Numbered from the stretch's first letter, positions 9,436-17,216 are shown. The stretch: DNA of 33,045 nt from Pseudomonas sp. ISL-84 (GCA_018613035.1 JAGGRA010000083.1:1-33045), one strand, 5' to 3'. Program-made: numbers and translations. The notes: generated by a model from the sequence alone, not told the origin.

Positions 9436-9477
9436 CTGACTCAAAAGGTCGGTTAAGTGACGACCCTTTTGAGTCAG
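9436..9477. repeat. Long hairpin, ACTCAAAAGGTCG type
   Basis: CTGACTCAAAAGGTCG (9436-9451) pairs with 9461-9477 with one bulged C, followed by TTTTT on plus. It has terminator form, but no plus-strand gene reads into it. It lies between the hemAT promoter and repeat element B, so it looks like part of a repeat assemblage. Confidence 0.6.
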
Positions 9478-9545
9478 TTTTTATTCTAAGGACAATTTTC
9501 TTCTTTTTCTTACCTTAATGTATTTGCTGATCTTCATTCTTGCAC

Positions 9546-9740
9546 CCTGTTGATTGGAGCGGAAGGGGCGAGATCCTCGAAAATGCATTCGCATTTCCTT
9601 CGTGCGGTGTTAACTCGTAGATGCATAATCAACGTCCTGCGGGAGAAGCGAGTCAACGGGAGACCCCGCAGGTGCGAATGCACCGAGGAGGCTCCCGGAC
9701 CGCCCGCGTTCGCTGAGTCCCTGGAGCGGAAATCAACAGG
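9546..9740. repeat. Dispersed inverted-repeat element, copy B (reverse orientation)
   Basis: Bounded by a perfect 10-bp inverted repeat (CCTGTTGATT at 9546-9555, AATCAACAGG at 9731-9740). The core runs opposite to copies A, D, E and F. It keeps the small hairpin AAATGC-GAAT-GCATTT on the minus strand and the CCTCGA/TCGAGG stem side. Open frames through it, such as 9550-9924 plus, are translated repeat. It separates hemAT from the downstream kinase gene, so the 9302-9818 gap holds promoter, hairpin, element B and terminator. Confidence 0.85.
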
Positions 9741-9765
9741 CCAATTTTATAGAGCTATTGTCTCG

Positions 9766-9812
9766 AAAAAGAGGGTGTCCCAAAAGCTATACTTTTGGGA
9801 CACCCTCTTTTT
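9766..9812. terminator. Perfect 21-bp-arm terminator of the histidine kinase gene
   Basis: AAAAAGAGGGTGTCCCAAAAG (9766-9786, 21 bases written as read) pairs perfectly with 9792-9812 around a 5-base loop, with poly-T in both directions. It lies 7 bp past the kinase stop at 9819. The stem is much longer than a terminator needs. Confidence 0.85.
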
Positions 9813-9818
9813 TTGTTT

Positions 9819-11060
9819 CTATTTAATTTTTTTTTGGCTTAAAGGGATATTGATGTTCACAGCTGTGCCTTTCCCTACTTCACTGTCAAAAGCAATACTC
9901 CCGTCATGTTCTTCAATGATCTGATTGGTAACCATCAGCCCCAAACCTGTACCATCTGACTTGGTCGTATAAAATGGGTCGCCAACTCGATCGATGTTTT
10001 CAGCCATTATGCCGCAGCCCTCATCTTTCACGCGAATCAATACTCGCTGTCCCTGGAGCATTTCAGCAAAAATAGTAATGGTTCCGCCGTCAGGCATGGA
10101 TTCGATGGCATTCTTAACGAGATTAATAAACACCTGCTTCATTAGCTTCTCATCACATTCCACTTTCGGAATGTTTGCCAGGTCTTCTGCAGCAAATTTG
10201 ATATTCTGATTGGAGGCCTGCTCTTTCATAATAGAAATAACGTAGCTAAAAAGCGAATTTAAATCTACTTTTTCAAACACAGGCTGCCTTGGCTTACTCA
10301 GGAACATAAGGTCATCAGCGATCAAATTGATGCGGTCTATTTCTTCTATCATGATTTGATAGCGGTCCCGGTCTTCCGGATGCCTTTCCATCTGAAGCTG
10401 TGTAAACCCCTTTAAAGCGGAGAGGGGATTCCTGACTTCATGCCCAACCACTGAGGCCATCTGCCCGACAGCAGCCAGTTTTTCTGTTTGCCGCAGCTCC
10501 TGAAAAACAGTTGTCAGGGATTGAATATAGGAAAAGAAACGATTAAGAAGCACATAAGAAACACTTGAAAAAATGACCAGCAGCACGATGGGTACCATGA
10601 CCTTTTGGCTGCTCAGCAGAAAGCCTGCAACGAGATACTTACTTACCATTCCCCCTGTAACAATCCAAAAATAACGCTTATTGACAAAGAGCGGAGCAAA
10701 TATGATAAAAAACAGCTCTACAGCGTTTCCTGTCTGAAACTCCTTGGATTCACCAAAGTAAATCATCATGCTATTTGTAAAATCAATCAGCACAAAGCCG
10801 ATAAAGTACAAGTATTTTACCTTAAACGGACTGCCTGTTTTAAAGAAATATACCGCTGCCGGCAAAAGGCCGATAATGGCCAAATAATAACCGAAGCCTA
10901 GTCCGCCTTGCGGAAGTCCCGGGGTGCTCCCTGCATTGAGAGGAAGGAGATAATAATAAAATAAATCATAAAGTGTAAAAATAAGATAAAACAGCCACAT
11001 AAAAAGCCTGACTGCTTTTGTTTCTTCATTTATTAATGTCACTTGACTAAAACCCTTCAT
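9819..11060 (-). CDS. Membrane sensor histidine kinase, sporulation-kinase (KinB-like) type
   Basis: 413 residues. Residues ~17-172 are hydrophobic with about six membrane segments and no large extracytoplasmic domain. The H-box VVGHEVRNPLSALKGF carries H207 and resembles the KinA-E sporulation kinases. The N-box has N317 (NLVKNAIES), G1 is DEGCG (346-350) and G2 is GTGLGL (370-375), so the catalytic HATPase domain is complete. No response regulator lies nearby, which fits phosphorelay kinases that feed Spo0F. The signal could be sensed within the membrane or by a partner. GAGGAGC about 7 bases before the ATG supports the start. KinB identity itself is not proven, so no symbol is given. Confidence 0.87.
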   Translation of the reverse strand: MKGFSQVTLINEETKAVRLFMWLFYLIFTLYDLFYYYLLPLNAGSTPGLPQGGLGFGYYLAIIGLLPAAVYFFKTGSPFKVKYLYFIGFVLIDFTNSMMIYFGESKEFQTGNAVELFFIIFAPLFVNKRYFWIVTGGMVSKYLVAGFLLSSQKVMVPIVLLVIFSSVSYVLLNRFFSYIQSLTTVFQELRQTEKLAAVGQMASVVGHEVRNPLSALKGFTQLQMERHPEDRDRYQIMIEEIDRINLIADDLMFLSKPRQPVFEKVDLNSLFSYVISIMKEQASNQNIKFAAEDLANIPKVECDEKLMKQVFINLVKNAIESMPDGGTITIFAEMLQGQRVLIRVKDEGCGIMAENIDRVGDPFYTTKSDGTGLGLMVTNQIIEEHDGSIAFDSEVGKGTAVNINIPLSQKKIK

Positions 11061-11176
11061 AAAAAAGCTCCTCGGTTAACTCTATTAAAATGATTCCAAT
11101 AGCATTATTATAAACGGTTGAACCCATCATTGTATATTTTTCTTCCTTATAAGGTGTTTTTCGCTCCTAAATCGGA

Positions 11177-11208
11177 TTTAAAAACCGGCCTGCGAAATGC
11201 AAACCGGC
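11177..11208 (-). terminator. Terminator of the alcohol dehydrogenase gene
   Basis: On the minus strand GCCGGTTTGC pairs with GCAGGCCGGT (using G-U pairs) around ATTTC, followed by TTTT. It is about 65 bp past the stop. Confidence 0.6.
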
Positions 11209-11271
11209 TCACGTGATGATGATTAAATTTTTAAAGCTAAATATGATCAAAAATCGGCCGAGACCGCGGAC

Positions 11272-12405
11272 TTACGGCTTTAATATAACCTTTATACAGT
11301 CATCTTCATGGTCATTGAATATTTTATAGGCGCGATCAGCTTCTTCCAACGGAATCTGATGGGTGATAATCGATTTCGGGTCAAACTCCTGATTGGTGAT
11401 TTTTTCGAACAGTTCTGACATGTAATGCACGACTGGAGCCTGTCCCATTTTTATGGTGATGTTTCTTGAGAAAAACTCTTCAAGCGGAAACATGTTATAG
11501 GTTAATCCATATACGCCTGTCAGCTGGACAGTTCCAAACTTCCGGACAGCGTTCGCGGCAATTTGAATAGGGCCAAGTGTTCCGCCCTGCAGCTTCAGCT
11601 TTTGCTCAATCTTTTCAACAGCGGATTTTTTGCCGTCCATTCCCACACAATCAATGACCACATCTGCCCCGCCACTAGTAATTTCTTTTATATATGCACC
11701 CATGTCATCATATTTTGTAAAATCGTAAACTTCTACATCATTTGTAAGCTTGGCGTGGTTTAGCCGATAATCCAAATGGTCAACAGCAATTACCCGTTTG
11801 GCTCCCTTCATCCAGGCGAACTTTTGGGTCATTAATCCGATGGGCCCGCAGCCTAGTACCACAACTGTATCACCCTTTTTTACACCAGAATGATCCACGC
11901 TCCAATAAGCAGTCGGCAGTACGTCTGATAAAAACAACAGTGATTCATCTTCCAGCTCACAGGATTCCGGTACAACAAAAGGTAAGAAATTGCCGAAAGG
12001 GACTTTTAAGTATTCAGCCTGGCCTCCCGGATGGTTCCCGTATTTTTCTGTATAACCGAAGTAGCCTCCTGCGTCTTTATGGGGGTTGGAATTATCGCAC
12101 TGGCTCTCCATTTCGTTCTGGCAGTAAAAGCAATGCCCGCAGGAAACATTAAACGGGATCACAACCCGGTCTCCTTTTTTTACTCTCGTTACATCAGGCC
12201 CTGTCTCTTCGACAATCCCCATTGGTTCGTGCCCGATAATATAGCCGGGGCGCAGTGGCATGTTCCCCTGATATAAATGGAGATCCGATCCGCAAATAGC
12301 TGTTGACGTGATCCTGACAATAATATCATCCCGTTTCTCAATTCCTGGATCCTCTACATTTTTCACTTGAATATCTTTAGCTCCCTGGTAGGTTACAGCT
12401 CTCAT
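11272..12405 (-). CDS. Zinc-dependent alcohol dehydrogenase, formaldehyde-dehydrogenase-like MDR family
   Basis: 377 residues. Catalytic zinc ligands are C38 (ICGSD) and H59-E60 (GHEPMG). The structural zinc cluster is complete with C89, C92, C95 and C103. A Rossmann motif VLGCGPIG near residue 184 binds NAD(P). Length and motifs fit the glutathione-independent formaldehyde dehydrogenase-like branch that includes B. subtilis AdhB; these oxidise or reduce alcohols and aldehydes. The true substrate is unknown. AAGGAG lies 8 bases before the ATG. The gene stands alone with its own terminator and a possible sigma-B promoter at 12437-12461, suggesting a general-stress detoxification role. Confidence 0.88.
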   Translation of the reverse strand: MRAVTYQGAKDIQVKNVEDPGIEKRDDIIVRITSTAICGSDLHLYQGNMPLRPGYIIGHEPMGIVEETGPDVTRVKKGDRVVIPFNVSCGHCFYCQNEMESQCDNSNPHKDAGGYFGYTEKYGNHPGGQAEYLKVPFGNFLPFVVPESCELEDESLLFLSDVLPTAYWSVDHSGVKKGDTVVVLGCGPIGLMTQKFAWMKGAKRVIAVDHLDYRLNHAKLTNDVEVYDFTKYDDMGAYIKEITSGGADVVIDCVGMDGKKSAVEKIEQKLKLQGGTLGPIQIAANAVRKFGTVQLTGVYGLTYNMFPLEEFFSRNITIKMGQAPVVHYMSELFEKITNQEFDPKSIITHQIPLEEADRAYKIFNDHEDDCIKVILKP

Positions 12406-12436
12406 CCTTCACACTCCTTCAGTAATTTACTAGGCT

Positions 12437-12461
12437 ATACCCTGCTGGAAGGAAGGTTAAC
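12437..12461 (-). promoter_or_regulatory. Candidate SigB-type promoter for the alcohol dehydrogenase
   Basis: On the minus strand GTTAAC (12461-12456) and a perfect GGGTAT (12442-12437) are 13 bases apart. The -35 matches sigma-B GTTTAA at four of six positions. It lies 32 bp before the start codon. Confidence 0.4.
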
Positions 12462-12595
12462 TCCCTTTATATCCAACTCTCTTTTTGTAATTTTTACCTA
12501 TAATTAGAAGAATATTTTTTGGAAGATCAAAAGATAGATACAGCTTTTCACAGATTAATAGTCAAAAATGCTCAAATGCGAGGAATATAGGATAG

Positions 12596-12647
12596 TTTAA
12601 CTATTTTGAATTTTGTAAATATAATAAAAGCACAGCTTTAAGCTGTG
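12596..12647 (+). promoter_or_regulatory. Promoter and 5' leader hairpin of the first S8 protease
   Basis: TTTAAC (12596-12601) and a perfect TATAAT (12620-12625) are separated by 18 bases. Right after, CACAGCT (12631-12637) and AGCTGTG (12641-12647) form a 7-bp stem with a 3-base loop at or very near the predicted transcript 5' end. Confidence 0.55.
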
Positions 12648-12677
12648 ACAAATACATAGTTTGAGAGGAGATTCTGG

Positions 12678-13943
12678 ATGAAGAAAAAAAGAGTAATTGG
12701 GTCAGCAGTACTAAGTGTGGCAATGGGGCTTTCTGTATTTGCGTCTGGAGCTTTCGGCCAGCAGGTTGAGAGCAACGAGACATACCGGGTTATGATTCAG
12801 GGACCGGGCGCTGAACAAGCGAAGGCTAAAGCAAACTATGGCGTGCGCTGGGATTTCGGGAAGGAAGGTTTTACTACAACAGTAAACGCAAAACAGTATC
12901 AAGCCTTGTTGAAAAATAAAAATTTGGAGATTGATAGAGTTGACCAGATAAGCCTTGCACCTGTCAGCAAGGAATCTGCCGCCAAGCCGGGAGCCGAGGC
13001 TGCAGCTGCTCCGAATGATCGCACTCCTTGGGGAATTGAGGCTATTTATAATGACAGTGCGATTCAAAGCACTTCAGGCGGAAGCGGAATAAAAGTGGCG
13101 GTGCTTGACACAGGCGTAAACACAGCACATACTGACCTGGCTGGACAGGCAGAACAATGTAAGGATTTTACTCAAAGAAAATCTCCTTTAATTGATGGAA
13201 GCTGCGGGGATAAAAATGGTCATGGCACACATGTTGCCGGAACTGTCCTTGCACATGGCGGCGCTAGCGGACAAGGTGTATACGGTGTTGCACCGGACGC
13301 AGACTTATGGGCATATAAAGTGTTGAACGACAGGGGTTCAGGCTATTCCGATGATATTGCCGGTGCCATCCAGCATGCGGCAGATCAAGCAGTCAGCACG
13401 GGTTCAAAAGTTGTCATATCCATGTCTCTGGGTGCAAGCTCAAAGAGTTCATTGATCGCTGATGCGGTTGACTATGCATACGGAAAAGGAGTTCTAGTTG
13501 TGGCTGCAGCTGGAAACGATGGCCCTTCAGATAACACAATCGGCTATCCTGGCGCATTGGTAAACGCGGTTGCAGTTGCTGCACTGGAAGACGTTCAGGA
13601 GAATGGCTCATACCGTGTAGCCGACTTTTCTTCTCGCGGAAACCCTGCAACTGACGGCGACTATGTCATCCAGGAACGCGATGTTGAGCTTTCCGCACCA
13701 GGCAGAGCGATTGAATCTACTTGGTTCGATGGCACTTACAACACAATCAGCGGTACTTCCATGGCTACTCCGCACGTATCAGGATTGGCTGCAAAGATTT
13801 GGGCTGAAAACTCTTCATTGACTCATGCCGGTCTTCGCGCAGAGCTTCAAACCCGCTCCAAGCAATATGACATCCTTGGCGGAACAGGAGCTGCAGCTGG
13901 TGATGACTATGCGTCAGGCTTTGGTTTCCCTCGAGTGAAATAA
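12678..13943 (+). CDS. Secreted subtilisin-like serine protease (S8), paralogue 1
   Basis: 421 residues with signal peptide (MKKKR then a hydrophobic run to about residue 27). An I9-type propeptide spans ~35-95 (YRVMIQGP...). The mature S8 domain has D144 (AVLDTG), H182 (GHGTHVAGT) and S361 (GTSMATPHVSG). N280 (AAAGN) supplies the oxyanion hole. C161 and C176 flank a short loop and could form a disulfide, unusual among Bacillus subtilisins and shared with the second copy at 23849. GAGAGGAG lies 8 bases before the ATG. It carries its own promoter, leader hairpin and terminator. It should be a secreted endopeptidase, maturing by self-cleavage. Confidence 0.92.
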   Translation: MKKKRVIGSAVLSVAMGLSVFASGAFGQQVESNETYRVMIQGPGAEQAKAKANYGVRWDFGKEGFTTTVNAKQYQALLKNKNLEIDRVDQISLAPVSKESAAKPGAEAAAAPNDRTPWGIEAIYNDSAIQSTSGGSGIKVAVLDTGVNTAHTDLAGQAEQCKDFTQRKSPLIDGSCGDKNGHGTHVAGTVLAHGGASGQGVYGVAPDADLWAYKVLNDRGSGYSDDIAGAIQHAADQAVSTGSKVVISMSLGASSKSSLIADAVDYAYGKGVLVVAAAGNDGPSDNTIGYPGALVNAVAVAALEDVQENGSYRVADFSSRGNPATDGDYVIQERDVELSAPGRAIESTWFDGTYNTISGTSMATPHVSGLAAKIWAENSSLTHAGLRAELQTRSKQYDILGGTGAAAGDDYASGFGFPRVK

Positions 13944-13954
13944 TAGAATGATCG

Positions 13955-13991
13955 AAAAGCTTGGACCCCATTCCGGGATCCAAGCTTTTTT
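13955..13991 (+). terminator. Terminator of S8 protease 1
   Basis: AAAAGCTTGGACCCC (13955-13969) pairs with GGGATCCAAGCTTTT (13975-13989), one mismatch, followed by T residues. It starts 11 bp after the stop codon. Confidence 0.85.
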
Positions 13992-13998
13992 GGGGTGG

Positions 13999-14100
13999 GT
14001 TGATAATATATTGGCGCAAGTTGATGATATATTTTGGAAGCTGACGATTTATGGCCAAAGTTGATGATATATTCGATCAGTTGACGATAAATTTCTAAAA
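13999..14100. repeat. Five-unit 20-bp tandem repeat
   Basis: Units begin at 13999, 14020, 14040, 14060 and 14080, each 20-21 bp. They share GTTGAYGATAWATT and end in a variable 6-7-base tail. The period is close to two helical turns, so the motif falls on one face of the DNA. It lies downstream of the S8 terminator and before element C, between convergent genes. Confidence 0.8.
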
Positions 14101-14107
14101 GATTGTT

Positions 14108-14387
14108 GGCTTTAAATACATTTTGTAAAAAACTTTGATAAATAAGGTTGATTGATTGGAGCGCAAGGTGCGAGCTCCTCGAAAATGCTATCGCATTTCC
14201 TTCGTGCGGTGTTTATTCAAGGAAGCTTATTCAAAGTCCAGCGGGAGGAGTGGGACAGGTGAGACCCCACAGGTGCTTGCACCGAGGATGCTCACCGCCC
14301 GCCCCGCGGAAGCTTGAGCATCCTGGAGCGGAAATCAACCACTCCTCACAACTAGTTTAAATAGCAACAAAGTTTGCGAAAACAGCC
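14108..14387. repeat. Dispersed inverted-repeat element, copy C (reverse core)
   Basis: The inner pair is GGTTGATT (14146-14153) and AATCAACC (14333-14340). The right flank ends ACTAGTTT...AGCAACAAAG then TTTGCGAAAACAGCC at 14387, nearly the same as the right flank of copy D although the core is inverted. The small hairpin has loop GATA (minus strand) in place of GAAT with unchanged arms. With the tandem repeat it fills the 13944-14411 gap. Confidence 0.8.
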
Positions 14388-14411
14388 TTTCTATAAAAAA
14401 CTTACCATTTT

Positions 14412-15122
14412 CTACTGCAACGCCGCCTGTTTTTTCTGTTTTCGGTTATAAATAAGCTTTGATAGGCTGACACTCGCCTCATACAGCAGCAATAGCGGCA
14501 GCGTAACCAGAATGTCGGATATAAAGTCCGGCGGCGTGACCAAAATGGCAACCACAATCAGCACAAAATAAGCATACTTTCTAATTTTCTGCAGCGAATA
14601 GGGATTGATGATGCCAAGGCTGGTCAGGAACATGATAATAACGGGCAATTCAAACAAAAAACCGAATGGCAGTGTTAAGTGCAGAACGAATTTAAAATAT
14701 TTTTCCGTTGTAAAAAAGGCTGTAAACATCTCGCCGGATAAGGCCATCAGAAAGTTCAGCACGAGCGGCAGCAGGACGAAATAGCCAAACGATATCCCCG
14801 TTAAAAACAAGAAAAATAGAGCCGGGATATAGGATAAGGTCATTTTTCTTTCTGTTTTTGTCAGTGCCGGGCTGACGAACAGCCAGATTTGGTGGGCAGC
14901 AACCGGAATAGCCCCTGCTAACGCTACAACGGATGCGAGCATAAAATAGACCCAGAGAATTTCAGAGGGTCCCAGAACAGCCAGCTTAAAATCCAAATCT
15001 TTTACAAGCCATTCATAAATATCACTCACAAAAATAAAGGATAGTGCTAAAAATACAATAAAAGTAACCGCAATAATAATCAGTCTTTTGCGAAGCTCCT
15101 CAAAATGCTGAAGGACGATCAT
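14412..15122 (-). CDS. tatC: Twin-arginine translocase subunit TatC
   Basis: 236 residues with six predicted membrane segments. The N-terminus carries the TatC signature HFEELRKRL, part of the surface that recognises twin-arginine signals. The first in-frame ATG is used because a stop codon immediately precedes it; GAGGTG lies 10 bases upstream. It forms a minimal TatA-TatC translocase with the adjacent tatA (gap 115 bp). A small inverted repeat in that gap (GAAGGA/TCCTTC) may tune expression between the two. The position after phoX and tatA points to a TatCd-like, phosphatase-dedicated translocase. It ends close to element C with no clear terminator. Confidence 0.94.
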   Translation of the reverse strand: MIVLQHFEELRKRLIIIAVTFIVFLALSFIFVSDIYEWLVKDLDFKLAVLGPSEILWVYFMLASVVALAGAIPVAAHQIWLFVSPALTKTERKMTLSYIPALFFLFLTGISFGYFVLLPLVLNFLMALSGEMFTAFFTTEKYFKFVLHLTLPFGFLFELPVIIMFLTSLGIINPYSLQKIRKYAYFVLIVVAILVTPPDFISDILVTLPLLLLYEASVSLSKLIYNRKQKKQAALQ

Positions 15123-15237
15123 TCATGAAAAACACCTCAATAGTAAAGGAAGGAAGAAATCCTTCTCCCTCCCTGTTTTGATCCCGCAATTACGAGCAGT
15201 AAGCACCACAAATGTGCCTACGCACCAAGGTTACTAC

Positions 15238-15426
15238 TTATAGCAATTCTTTCTTTTTTTCTTCCTCAGACTGCTCATCCGATACTAGTTCGCGTGTTGA
15301 TTTCTTAAACTCTTTCAAGGTCGTTCCAAACGCCCTTCCGATTTCGGGCAGTTTGGAGGGACCGAAGATGATCAGCGCCAATACCAATACTAAAATTAAT
15401 CCTGGAATGCCTATATTTGATAGCAT
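15238..15426 (-). CDS. tatA: Twin-arginine translocase subunit TatA
   Basis: 62 residues: a single membrane helix (about 5-20), the hinge [14 protein letters not shown], then an amphipathic helix and a charged Glu/Lys tail, exactly the TatA/TatAd layout. In Gram-positives one TatA also covers the TatB role. AGGAGG lies 6 bases before the ATG. The start is only 9 bases past the phoX stop, so translation of the substrate and of its pore subunit is tightly linked. Confidence 0.94.
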   Translation of the reverse strand: MLSNIGIPGLILVLVLALIIFGPSKLPEIGRAFGTTLKEFKKSTRELVSDEQSEEEKKKELL

Positions 15427-15435
15427 GATAACCTC

Positions 15436-17076
15436 CTAGTATTTAAAGCCTGTGATGGCAACGACACCTGGACGAGGCATTGAATCTCCTTTGCGGTGAG
15501 GCCATTTGCTTGTCAAATTGTTTAAGTCTGCAGATTCTTCCCCGGGATGCTGGATGGACAGGAATAATGTTGTTTCGTTTGGAGTAAAAGACGGTCCTGT
15601 CAATTCGGCTTCTATTGGCGCAGATGCAAACTGGAAGGCTTCGCCAACATTTTTTCCGATTGTCGGGATGACGAACATGCCATTATTGGCAAAGTGCGTG
15701 TAAATGCCGCTGTTCAGCTTGCTTGAAGACATATCTGTAACAGTCCAAAGGTTGCCGAGGCTATCAAAGGTCAAATTATCAGGCGCACTGAATCCGCTTT
15801 GCTTTCCACCGGCTGCAAAAATCTCAAAATCGAATGATAAAGCCCCAAGATCATCACCATCTTCTATGAATCTAGTAATATGACCATGGAAGTTCCCATG
15901 TCGATCATTATTCGTATGAGCAATAAATACAGTTTTATCAAACGGGCTGATTTCCACGTCTTCAGGGCGGTCTGTAGGCGTTCCGCCGACCAGCAGCGCC
16001 GCTTCATGGCAGTTGACGACAACATCGGCCTGTGTCTGGAATTTCTTTAATAGCTCCGGCTTGTCCTTTGCTGCTTTACGCACATTTTCAGCCGTTAGAG
16101 GCACCCATTTCCCGCTGCCCATATTGGCCACATAAAGAGTCCCTTCTTCCAGCAGATCTGCATTCGCTTTCCCGCGTGATTCCACATACTTATTTCTGCT
16201 GATAAATTTATACACACAGGCGTCCTTTTTGTCATCGCCCATATACACCACGACACGGTTGTCATTTGTCAGGCCGACAGATGCGTTTTCATGGTTAAAG
16301 CGGCCCAGAGCGGTATGCTTGCGCAGCTTAAAGGTAGGATCGAATGGATCAACTTCTACAATCCATCCATAATGTGTATCATTTAAGCCTGCGTCCTTTG
16401 CTGTATTTTCAAAGTTTTCTTCTGCGGATAAAACGGTTCCCCATAAAGTCATGCCGCCCGAGCAGTTAGCAAAAGTGCCTTGCACATTTGTTGCATTTGC
16501 AACTGTTTTAGACCCTTTTGCTGGACCTGTCAGCTGAAATGGAGTTAGACCTGTAATTCGGCGTGCATATTTTGATTTTGTGTCCATTTTCCAGCTGCCT
16601 TCTTTATCACGGTACACTTCAATGATGGATCCACCCTGGTTATATAGCATTTTTTGAATCTGAGATGCAGTATATTTGCCGCTTGCAGGCTTTGCTCCAT
16701 GGACGAACATTTCACTTGAGTATTCATGGTTCACCCACAATAAGCCGCGTTTGTCTCCATCAATGGGGAAATATAATGTAAAGTCATTGTTAAAGCCAAA
16801 GGTATCCCCTTTCTGGTTGATGACATCTCCATACGCTGCCACAACATCATACTTGTACCCGCGCGGAAGCACCAGGTCATCCTTATCCGTCGGGTCAATC
16901 GGCTTAAAATTCAAACCAGAGATTTTTTTTTGGAATCCAAATAGATGGGATGCAGCTTCTGCACCTTTGGCTTCCACCTTTGGCACCATTGTGCCTAGAC
17001 CAGCAGAAGCGACTGTTAAAGCTCCTACTCCAGTACCTACATACGTTAAAAATTTGCGGCGATTTAATTCAGTCAT
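15436..17076 (-). CDS. phoX: PhoX-family (DUF839) alkaline phosphatase, Tat-exported
   Basis: 546 residues. The N-terminus has the twin-arginine signal NRRKFL (5-10), then a hydrophobic Gly/Ala-rich stretch and a likely cleavage near VEAKGAE (about 34-40). The rest matches the PhoX/DUF839 beta-propeller family, whose members use Fe and Ca to hydrolyse phosphate esters outside the membrane. Family motifs seen include the acidic/aromatic PHRKGD-like C-terminus and LWVNHEY. It is the first gene of phoX-tatA-tatC, which strongly suggests it is the cargo of that translocase and a phosphate-scavenging enzyme. In B. subtilis the same position is held by the unrelated phosphatase PhoD. A possible PhoP box lies at 17191-17216. 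Confidence 0.87.
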   Translation of the reverse strand: MTELNRRKFLTYVGTGVGALTVASAGLGTMVPKVEAKGAEAASHLFGFQKKISGLNFKPIDPTDKDDLVLPRGYKYDVVAAYGDVINQKGDTFGFNNDFTLYFPIDGDKRGLLWVNHEYSSEMFVHGAKPASGKYTASQIQKMLYNQGGSIIEVYRDKEGSWKMDTKSKYARRITGLTPFQLTGPAKGSKTVANATNVQGTFANCSGGMTLWGTVLSAEENFENTAKDAGLNDTHYGWIVEVDPFDPTFKLRKHTALGRFNHENASVGLTNDNRVVVYMGDDKKDACVYKFISRNKYVESRGKANADLLEEGTLYVANMGSGKWVPLTAENVRKAAKDKPELLKKFQTQADVVVNCHEAALLVGGTPTDRPEDVEISPFDKTVFIAHTNNDRHGNFHGHITRFIEDGDDLGALSFDFEIFAAGGKQSGFSAPDNLTFDSLGNLWTVTDMSSSKLNSGIYTHFANNGMFVIPTIGKNVGEAFQFASAPIEAELTGPSFTPNETTLFLSIQHPGEESADLNNLTSKWPHRKGDSMPRPGVVAITGFKY

Positions 17077-17190
17077 CCTTTAGCACCTCTTCTTTTCATT
17101 TAATAATGTTTGCAGCTTTTTTATGTATCAATCCCAAATACAATAGTAGAGAACGAATATTAAGAGAATGCTAAGGAATAACCGGAAAAT

Positions 17191-17216
17191 TGTAAAAATA
17201 GATTAAGAATTGTAAA
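17191..17216 (-). promoter_or_regulatory. Candidate PhoP-binding boxes upstream of phoX
   Basis: On the minus strand three hexamers TTTACA-N4-TTAATC-N4-TTTACA occupy 17216-17191, about 115 bp before the phoX start. PhoP sites in Bacillus are direct TT(A/T/C)ACA-like repeats with about 5-base gaps, so two perfect and one degraded box fit. A possible -10, TAATAT, is at 17162-17157, somewhat far away. Confidence 0.42.

Noticed and set aside
9550-9924. 124-codon plus-strand frame across element B
   Set aside because: Translated repeat DNA that runs over the terminator into the kinase gene on the other strand.
13414-13650. Minus-strand frame inside protease 1
   Set aside because: Antisense to a clear gene with catalytic motifs, no ribosome site; a shadow frame.
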